Below are positions 22,130-27,012 of a stretch of DNA of 27,012 nucleotides, in pieces. Position numbers and translations under genes: made by a program. How positions within the stretch are numbered: the first letter of the stretch is position 1; each line of letters opens with the position of its first letter. The notes under the pieces were generated by a model. That model was not told the origin of the DNA. It ran no database searches and saw nothing but the letters and a program-made list of their open reading frames with translations. Source of the DNA: an uncultured Bacteroidales bacterium (GTDB lineage Bacteria; Bacteroidota; Bacteroidia; Bacteroidales; Muribaculaceae); the NCBI GenBank assembly GCA_900542185.1, contig UQMZ01000047.1, positions 1-27,012 of the forward strand. Direction: 5' to 3'.

Positions 22130-23689
22130 ATGGAAAACAATATTATACGATACCCAATCGGCGTGCAAAGCTTCGAAAAGTTGCGCAAGCAATCTTACAT
22201 TTACATAGATAAAACAGATTTTATCTATGAACTTGTCAAGTCCAGCAATTGTGTTTTCCTGTCAAGGCCCCGGCGCTTCGGCAAGAGCCTCCTGCTTTCC
22301 ACCATCCAGGCTTATTTCGAAGGAAAGAAGGAACTTTTCAAGGGACTTGCCATCGAACAGCTGGAAACTGAATGGCAGCCTCATGTCGTCCTGACCCTCA
22401 GTCTTGCGAAATACAATTCAAGTATCGAAGGGAGTCTTGAGGAAATTCTCAATAACCAGTTTCTGTCCTGGGAACATCTGTATGATGTAAAAATCAAGTC
22501 TACCAATCTTGCTTCCCGTTTCGAAAACATCATACGGGCAGCATATCTCGCGTCCGGCAAGCCGGTGGTGATTCTTGTGGACGAATACGACCATCCGCTG
22601 ATCGAGACGATGCACGATCCGGAACGAAGCGAGGCGCACCGCCTGCTGCTGAAATCAATATACGTCAACATCAAGGACCTGGACCAGTACATCCGCTTCA
22701 CAATGCTGACAGGCGTGAGCCGTTTCAGCAAGATGACCATTTTCTCCGGCCTGAACAACCTTCAGGATATTTCCCTCAACCGGGAATACGCCGCGATATG
22801 CGGCATAACCGACCGCGAGATCACCGATAATTTCCGGCAGGGCATCGAAAGGCTCGCACAGGAATACGACACCGACTTCGACGGTGCCGTCGCGCTGCTG
22901 AAGGCCAATTACGACGGATACCATTTCGCAAAGACAAGCCCCGACATCTACAACCCGTTCAGCCTGTTGTGGGCATTGAAAGACAGTGAGATCGGCGCCT
23001 ACTGGTTCCAGAGCGGCACGCCGGAATTCCTGATCAAGAGAATACAGGACAGCCGGGAATTTCTTCCCGACACTTTCGACGAGACTGTGGACAGCTGGAT
23101 ATTGTCCTCGAGCGACATTCTGGACTCGCGTCCCACTGCTCTGCTCTACCAGACCGGTTATCTGACCATCAAGCGCTTCGAGAAGCCGGACGTATACCAC
23201 CTCGGCATACCCAACCTGGAGGTACGCAAAGGCCTGTTCCAGAACCTGGCCAGGTATTATTTCGACAAGGATGACACCGTAATCTTCAATCACGTCCGCG
23301 ATGTAAGGAAGCTGCTTGAGACCAGACGCATCGACGAGGCGATGGAGCGCCTGCGCACGTTCATGGCCGGCATTCCGTACGAATTCGCCGACAAGGCCAC
23401 CGAACTCCATTACGAAAACAACCTGTTCATCATCTTCATGCTGATAGGTGTGGATGCCCGCCCGGAGTGGCACACGTCCGACGGCCGCATCGACCTGCTG
23501 CTGAGCATGCGCAATTACATCTACATCATCGAGCTGAAGCGAGACGGCACGCCCGAGGAGGCTTTGGCCCAGATTGAGAAGAAGGACTACACCCGTCAGT
23601 TTGCCGGCGACCCGCGCCCCGTAATAAAGCTTGGCATCACTTTCAGCACCCGGACCCGCAACATCACCGCCTGGAAAACCAACGAATAG
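22130..23689 (+). CDS. AAA-ATPase with C-terminal PD-(D/E)XK nuclease domain, paralogue B
   Basis: This is a tandem paralogue of the preceding gene with the same length (519 residues). Walker A SRPRRFGKS, Walker B VVILVDEYDHP and nuclease residues D455, E468 and K470 are all kept. Residues 50-290 and the last ~145 are nearly identical to paralogue A. About 18-42 (EKLRKQSYIYIDKTDFIYEL) and about 300-370 are diverged, though part of the latter (TALLYQTGYLTIK, LGIPNLEVRKGLFQNL) stays constant. That pattern suggests duplication followed by diversification of substrate- or partner-recognition parts, or gene conversion of the rest. No other domain is fused. ATG 22130 is chosen by homology and promoter position. 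Confidence 0.92.
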   Translation: MENNIIRYPIGVQSFEKLRKQSYIYIDKTDFIYELVKSSNCVFLSRPRRFGKSLLLSTIQAYFEGKKELFKGLAIEQLETEWQPHVVLTLSLAKYNSSIEGSLEEILNNQFLSWEHLYDVKIKSTNLASRFENIIRAAYLASGKPVVILVDEYDHPLIETMHDPERSEAHRLLLKSIYVNIKDLDQYIRFTMLTGVSRFSKMTIFSGLNNLQDISLNREYAAICGITDREITDNFRQGIERLAQEYDTDFDGAVALLKANYDGYHFAKTSPDIYNPFSLLWALKDSEIGAYWFQSGTPEFLIKRIQDSREFLPDTFDETVDSWILSSSDILDSRPTALLYQTGYLTIKRFEKPDVYHLGIPNLEVRKGLFQNLARYYFDKDDTVIFNHVRDVRKLLETRRIDEAMERLRTFMAGIPYEFADKATELHYENNLFIIFMLIGVDARPEWHTSDGRIDLLLSMRNYIYIIELKRDGTPEEALAQIEKKDYTRQFAGDPRPVIKLGITFSTRTRNITAWKTNE

Positions 23690-23764
23690 AGTGCCCAATT
23701 TAGGCATCGTTCCATAACCAGCTTGCAATTTTTACAACCTGTAGCTTGCACGTCATGTCCGCGA

Positions 23765-23796
23765 TTTGCATTAATGGGGCAAATGCGTTAACTTTG
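23765..23796 (+). promoter_or_regulatory. Promoter cassette, copy 4 (ORF6N gene)
   Basis: TTTG (23765-23768), 20 bases (CATTAATGGGGCAAATGCGT), TAACTTTG (23789-23796). The leader ACCTGACTTGATATG again runs into the start codon. The ORF6N protein is unrelated to the ATPases, so the resemblance is not due to gene duplication alone. Confidence 0.9.
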
Positions 23797-23816
23797 TGGG
23801 AAATACCTGACTTGAT

Positions 23817-24389
23817 ATGGCATACATAGAAAATGATATAGACATAATCCGCTCCAAAATTTATGAGATAAGGGGACAAAAAGTGATGCTGGATTTCGAT
23901 CTCGCAGCGATGTATGGAGTCGAGACCGGGCAGCTTAAAAGAGCCGTCAGACGAAACATGGAAAGATTCGAAGGCGATGATTTCATGTTTGAACTTACCT
24001 CCGATGAATTCTTGAGATGCCAAAATGGCATCTCAAGTCATGGTGGCACGCGCTATCTCCCCTTCGCGTTCACGGAATTGGGAGTAGCCATGCTGTCAAG
24101 CGTTTTAAGGAGTGCAACGGCAATAGAAATCAACCGGGGAATAATGCGGGCCTTTGTTACGGTCAGGCAGATGATAGCCGCCAATCCCGTTGCCTTGCGC
24201 CTGTCCACACTCGAAAAGAATTTTCAGGAACTGAAACAGGATCTTGAGGAAATATTTGCCGATTACAATGATATAAACGAGAATACCCGTATTCAGCTTG
24301 ACGCCATAAACGCGGCTCTTGCCGACTTACAGTCTGACAGGAAGAAAGCATCCCCGCGAAACCGTATCGGCTTCAGAACCGACGATTGA
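23817..24389 (+). CDS. ORF6N-domain DNA-binding protein
   Basis: The 190-residue protein carries an N-terminal ORF6N domain (about 8-95; IRSKIYEIRGQKVMLDFDLA, MYGVETGQLKRAVRRN and RYLPFAFTELGVAML). This domain occurs in phage antirepressors and in many Bacteroidota chromosomal proteins and is thought to bind DNA. The C-terminal part (about 125-175, LSTLEKNFQELKQDLEEIFA) is a predicted coiled coil for oligomerisation. The coding sequence contains a perfect 11-bp inverted repeat at 24011-24037. It shares the promoter cassette with the two ATPases and the protease, so it could be their common regulator, which is speculation. No other phage genes are near. Confidence 0.9.
   Translation: MAYIENDIDIIRSKIYEIRGQKVMLDFDLAAMYGVETGQLKRAVRRNMERFEGDDFMFELTSDEFLRCQNGISSHGGTRYLPFAFTELGVAMLSSVLRSATAIEINRGIMRAFVTVRQMIAANPVALRLSTLEKNFQELKQDLEEIFADYNDINENTRIQLDAINAALADLQSDRKKASPRNRIGFRTDD
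24011..24037 (+). repeat. Perfect 11-bp inverted repeat inside the ORF6N gene
   Basis: CTTGAGATGCC and GGCATCTCAAG flank AAAAT. The repeat encodes part of FLRCQNGISSHGG, a segment between the two conserved parts of the domain. It would form a stable hairpin in mRNA or a symmetric protein site in DNA. Confidence 0.85.
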
Positions 24390-24443
24390 CTATTACTAAA
24401 ATATTGACTTCGCAACACAGACACTGACCTTAATTTTAAAAGT

Positions 24444-24887
24444 ATGTATTTCGATTCAAAAAGACGTGGAAATAAGGGGCTGCCCTGGACGGACGGCCGC
24501 ACCGAACAGGAAAAACGCAGCGACGAATACTATGAGAAACTGGAGGAGCTGGTGAAACAGATTGACGATGTCGAATCGAACACACAGTTCATATCCAATC
24601 TTTATCCCGATGACTGTGACGGAGGATATCAGTATGTTTCGGTCCGTATTCGCGAGTTGAAGAAGTATCTGAAACGCGACTGCTGCGCTGACGCCGTCGA
24701 TATAGAAGACTGGCTTGACCGGCTGGAAGACATCCGCAATGAACTGGAAGACCTGGAGACCGACGCCCTTCTTTGCAACGATGAAACCGATGACGGCCTG
24801 GACTGGGAGGCAGACGACGATGACTTCAGCTGGGACAGCGATGACGACGATGACTGGGACGACGATAACGACAGGGACGACTGGTAA
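24444..24887 (+). CDS. Highly acidic protein of unknown function
   Basis: I do not recognise this 147-residue soluble protein. The N-terminal third is mixed and basic (MYFDSKRRGNKGLPWTDGRT). The middle is helical with possible coiled coils (YYEKLEELVKQIDDV, RIRELKKYLKRD, WLDRLEDIRNELEDLE). The last ~35 residues are almost all Asp, Glu and Trp (DDDDFSWDSDDDDDWDDD). Such tails may bind metal or basic partners or mimic nucleic acid. A weak TAATTTTA element lies just upstream. It ends 18 bases before the flavodoxin-ferredoxin gene, so they are probably one operon. Confidence 0.75.
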   Translation: MYFDSKRRGNKGLPWTDGRTEQEKRSDEYYEKLEELVKQIDDVESNTQFISNLYPDDCDGGYQYVSVRIRELKKYLKRDCCADAVDIEDWLDRLEDIRNELEDLETDALLCNDETDDGLDWEADDDDFSWDSDDDDDWDDDNDRDDW

Positions 24888-24905
24888 CTTCCATAGACAA
24901 CCATA

Positions 24906-25727
24906 ATGAAGACTATCATATTCTATCGGTCGGCGTATAAAGGAAATACGCTGAAAATCGCGCAGAAGATGGCGGAGGTGCTTGGTGCCGAATTGATGTC
25001 GATCGATTCCAATCCGAGTGTGGATTTATCGGGATACGACCTGATTGGTTTCGGATCGGCCATCCATTTCGCTGCACATGACATACATCTGCAAAGGTTT
25101 GCCGAACAGCAGAATCTCAAGGATAAGAAGGTCTTCATATTTTCCACCCGCTGCCGCCCATACTTGGGAGGTTACCACAAAGCACTCAGAAAAATAATCA
25201 AAGGCAGAGGCGGTATCATTGTAGGCGAGTTTTCCTGCCGGGGCTATGACCGCACGGGTCCCTGGGTGCCGATGGACGGCTACAACAAGGCGCGTCCCGA
25301 CGGGCGCGATGTATTCAGGGCCGGACTGTTTGCCGAAAAACTGCGTTGGAAACTCCATCCTTTGGCGGCTATATATCACGAACCGGTTGAATACCATATA
25401 AACGGTATCCCGGCTCGCCGCAAAGGTTCGGACATCATCGCCGGCAACAAAGTGGTGTTCCTTGACACATCCACATGCGTCGGCTGCGGCAAATGCATTG
25501 CAGCTTGCCCGATGCACATGTTTGAGCGTAAGGACGGCCATGTTTTGCCCGTTTACGACCGCGACTGCATCCTGTGCCGCATTTGCGCCGACCGTTGCCC
25601 CACATCCTCCATATTCATCCATGAATCCGTTTTGAACAGCCTCCGCATCGGCCTCTGCGAATCCAGGCTCCGCAAAATCTATAACCATAAGACGTTGCAA
25701 CCAAACCTATGGCACAGACGTTTTTAA
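24906..25727 (+). CDS. Flavodoxin-ferredoxin fusion (EFR1-like)
   Basis: The 273-residue protein joins an N-terminal flavodoxin domain (about 1-145; FMN loop YRSAYKGNTLKIA, then YDLIGFGSAIHFAAHDI) to two [4Fe-4S] motifs. The first is C191-VG-C194-GK-C197-IAA-C201-P. The second is C221-IL-C224-RI-C227-ADR-C231-P. Both are complete. It should pass electrons between FMN and iron-sulfur clusters in the cytoplasm; the partner is unknown. It is preceded by the acidic protein and followed 16 bases later by a flippase-like membrane protein, an arrangement consistent with one operon. Confidence 0.92.
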   Translation: MKTIIFYRSAYKGNTLKIAQKMAEVLGAELMSIDSNPSVDLSGYDLIGFGSAIHFAAHDIHLQRFAEQQNLKDKKVFIFSTRCRPYLGGYHKALRKIIKGRGGIIVGEFSCRGYDRTGPWVPMDGYNKARPDGRDVFRAGLFAEKLRWKLHPLAAIYHEPVEYHINGIPARRKGSDIIAGNKVVFLDTSTCVGCGKCIAACPMHMFERKDGHVLPVYDRDCILCRICADRCPTSSIFIHESVLNSLRIGLCESRLRKIYNHKTLQPNLWHRRF

Positions 25728-25743
25728 CGGTAAAGTCAAGGCT

Positions 25744-26826
25744 ATGGGAAGCACAACAGCATCAGGGACAAAATCAACGTCGCGGTGGGCGAGCATCAGG
25801 AAATATGCCATCAGGGGAATAGAGTATCTGTTTCCGGTGGCCATCTCCGTCGTGCTGGTGGTGTGGCTGTTCCACAAGGTGAATTTTCACGACGTGATGC
25901 AGGTGGTGCGCACCGAATGCAACGTCTGGTATCTGGTGTTGATGATGGCCATCACCACGTTGTCGCATATAATCCGCGGCATCCGCTGGGGCATCCAGCT
26001 GCGCGGCGCCGGCGTACCGCGTATGCCCGTAGTCAGGGAATCCGTATCCATCTTCGGCGCATACGCCTTGAACTTAGTGTTTCCCCGCTTGGGCGAGGCC
26101 TGGCGGTGCGTATACGTCAGCAAACGCGAGCGTGTGCCGCTTTCTACTGTAGTCGGAACGGATATCGGCGACCGAGGTTCGGATTTAGTCGTGGTGCTGG
26201 CATTGTTCCTTCTCGCCCTCGTTGTGGCCAAAGGCGCCATGGATTCATTTCTGGTGCATTACGCCATAGGCCGTGACATCAGCGACATGCTGCACGATCC
26301 CGGAATGTGGTGTGTCATCGCCGCCATAGTCGGCGCGATATGGGCCGTGCTCCGCTTCTGCCGCAGATTCAAGGTCGTGTCCGACATCGACCACAGCATG
26401 GCCAGGATGTGGGACGGTTTCAAGGTGTTGTTCACCATGAAAGGGAAATGGGCATACGCATTTCTCACCATCGGAATATGGACCTGCTATTTCCTCGAGA
26501 CCTACGTCACGTTCTTTGCCTTCCCGTTCACACGCGCGCTTGTTTCCGAGCCCGGTACATGTTTCGGACTGATACCGGGCCTGGTGGTGTTTGTGTTCGG
26601 CAGTTTCTCGATGGCCGTACCCTCCAACGGAGGTCTCGGCCCCTGGAACGTAGCCGTGATGTACGCCCTGTCGCTATATGGCATCAGCGACACGCAGGGC
26701 ACAGCCTTTTCGCTGGTGATGTGGAGCATGCAGGCCGCCTGGCTCGTGGTGCTCGGCCTGTTCTCCGCCGCATACGTGGTCTGGGACGACAGACACAACA
26801 CCCGCCCCTCCAAAGCGACAGTATAA
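25744..26826 (+). CDS. Lysylphosphatidylglycerol synthase TM region / UPF0104 flippase-like membrane protein
   Basis: The 360-residue integral membrane protein has about eight transmembrane helices and the LPG_synthase_TM pattern. IIRGIRWGIQLRGAG and the following FGAYALNLVFPRLGEAWRCV match the conserved core; the latter contains the family's typical N-x-x-x-P-R-x-G-E motif. A late re-entrant region (VPSNGGLGPWNVAVMYAL) corresponds to the family's PxxGGxG segment. There is no aminoacyl-transfer domain, so it resembles stand-alone flippase-like members that may move lipids or lipid-linked intermediates. It closes the three-gene group with the acidic and EFR1-like genes. Confidence 0.9.
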   Translation: MGSTTASGTKSTSRWASIRKYAIRGIEYLFPVAISVVLVVWLFHKVNFHDVMQVVRTECNVWYLVLMMAITTLSHIIRGIRWGIQLRGAGVPRMPVVRESVSIFGAYALNLVFPRLGEAWRCVYVSKRERVPLSTVVGTDIGDRGSDLVVVLALFLLALVVAKGAMDSFLVHYAIGRDISDMLHDPGMWCVIAAIVGAIWAVLRFCRRFKVVSDIDHSMARMWDGFKVLFTMKGKWAYAFLTIGIWTCYFLETYVTFFAFPFTRALVSEPGTCFGLIPGLVVFVFGSFSMAVPSNGGLGPWNVAVMYALSLYGISDTQGTAFSLVMWSMQAAWLVVLGLFSAAYVVWDDRHNTRPSKATV

Positions 26827-27012
26827 CATCATGAACAGTAGCAACGACTGGAATGGCGACGTCCACGTCGCCAGTGAATAGTAGCGCAGGCTCTCCGAGT
26901 AATCCGAAAGGAGGCTGTCGCATAAAAAAAGAGAACATGCGAATGCAACGAATCGCAAAAAAAATCGACCATCACATTCGCATATTCAGTTGATTAATGT
27001 AACTTTGCTCAC
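26827..27012. other. Non-coding right edge, possible mobile-element end
   Basis: This holds a small hairpin (GGCGACGT/ACGTCGCC region, 26853-26870) and GGAGGCTGTCGCATAAAAA at about 26910, which resembles the GAGGCTGTC-type ends of some Bacteroidota insertion sequences. A 9-bp inverted repeat ATGCGAATG/CATTCGCAT (26937-26945, 26975-26983) and a promoter element at 27000 follow. The gene it serves is outside the window. Confidence 0.4.
27000..27007 (+). promoter_or_regulatory. Bacteroidota -7 promoter element at the right edge
   Basis: TAACTTTG matches TAnnTTTG. No -33 TTTG is clear, and the transcribed gene would lie beyond the window. Confidence 0.5.

Noticed and set aside
22655..23728. Long minus-strand open frame (357 codons) opposite the second AAA-ATPase
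   Set aside because: It is a shadow of a G+C-rich coding sequence; the plus-strand protein has complete family motifs and a promoter.
23817..24389. ORF6N gene as evidence of a prophage
   Set aside because: No integrase, capsid, terminase or lysis genes are nearby, and ORF6N genes are common on Bacteroidota chromosomes.
24629..24919. Minus-strand Ser-rich open frame opposite the acidic protein
   Set aside because: The Ser runs are the complement of the Asp codons of the acidic tail; there is no promoter and the plus-strand gene fits its operon.

Overview
The window reads as a chromosomal segment of a gut Bacteroidales bacterium, with Muribaculaceae or a near relative my best guess. The evidence is many Bacteroidota-type promoters (TTTG about 20 bases before TAnnTTTG), lipoproteins with acidic residues after the lipobox Cys, a NigD-like protein, a LytS/LytTR two-component pair, PepSY-like and ORF6N proteins, and an ECF sigma factor paired with a predicted double-membrane-spanning anti-sigma protein. 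I see no rRNA, tRNA, CRISPR array or complete insertion sequence. The first 45 bases are Illumina Nextera adapter plus index, so the left edge is an artificial contig end.

Layout. 0.1-1.1 kb: lipoprotein esterase. 1.2-4.3 kb (minus): RND/HAE1 efflux pump without its usual adaptor and outer-membrane partners. 4.5-6.7 kb: LytS-type kinase, LytTR regulator and PepSY-like periplasmic protein, divergent from the pump; a 35-bp tandem duplication has changed the regulator's C-terminus. 6.8-8.6 kb: AAA_14/DUF4143 ATPase with an inverted-repeat promoter, then an AT-rich small membrane protein. 8.6-9.06 kb: probable small RNA with an intrinsic terminator. 9.1-13.3 kb: AraC regulator divergent from flavodoxin, a broken aldo/keto reductase remnant, an intact aldo/keto reductase, an EamA transporter and a RibD/DHFR-like reductase, which looks like a redox or electrophile-stress operon.

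13.3-17.1 kb: structured non-coding DNA, then a NigD-like lipoprotein, an Ig-like-repeat lipoprotein, an ECF sigma factor and a protein with a cytoplasmic N-terminus, one inner-membrane helix, a long linker and an outer-membrane beta-barrel. This matches the Das/Dma (dual membrane-spanning anti-sigma) systems reported to control outer-membrane vesiculation in Bacteroides. Both lipoprotein genes share an upstream motif with ECF-promoter-like spacing. I consider this the most interesting system here.

17.1-24.4 kb: four genes of three unrelated families (M48 protease, two tandem AAA-ATPase/PD-(D/E)XK paralogues, ORF6N DNA-binding protein) each follow a copy of the same ~60-bp promoter cassette; a secreted alginate-lyase-type polysaccharide lyase lies among them. 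24.4-26.8 kb: acidic protein, flavodoxin-ferredoxin (EFR1-like) and LPG-synthase-TM-like flippase, apparently one operon. The right edge holds a promoter and possibly the end of a mobile element.
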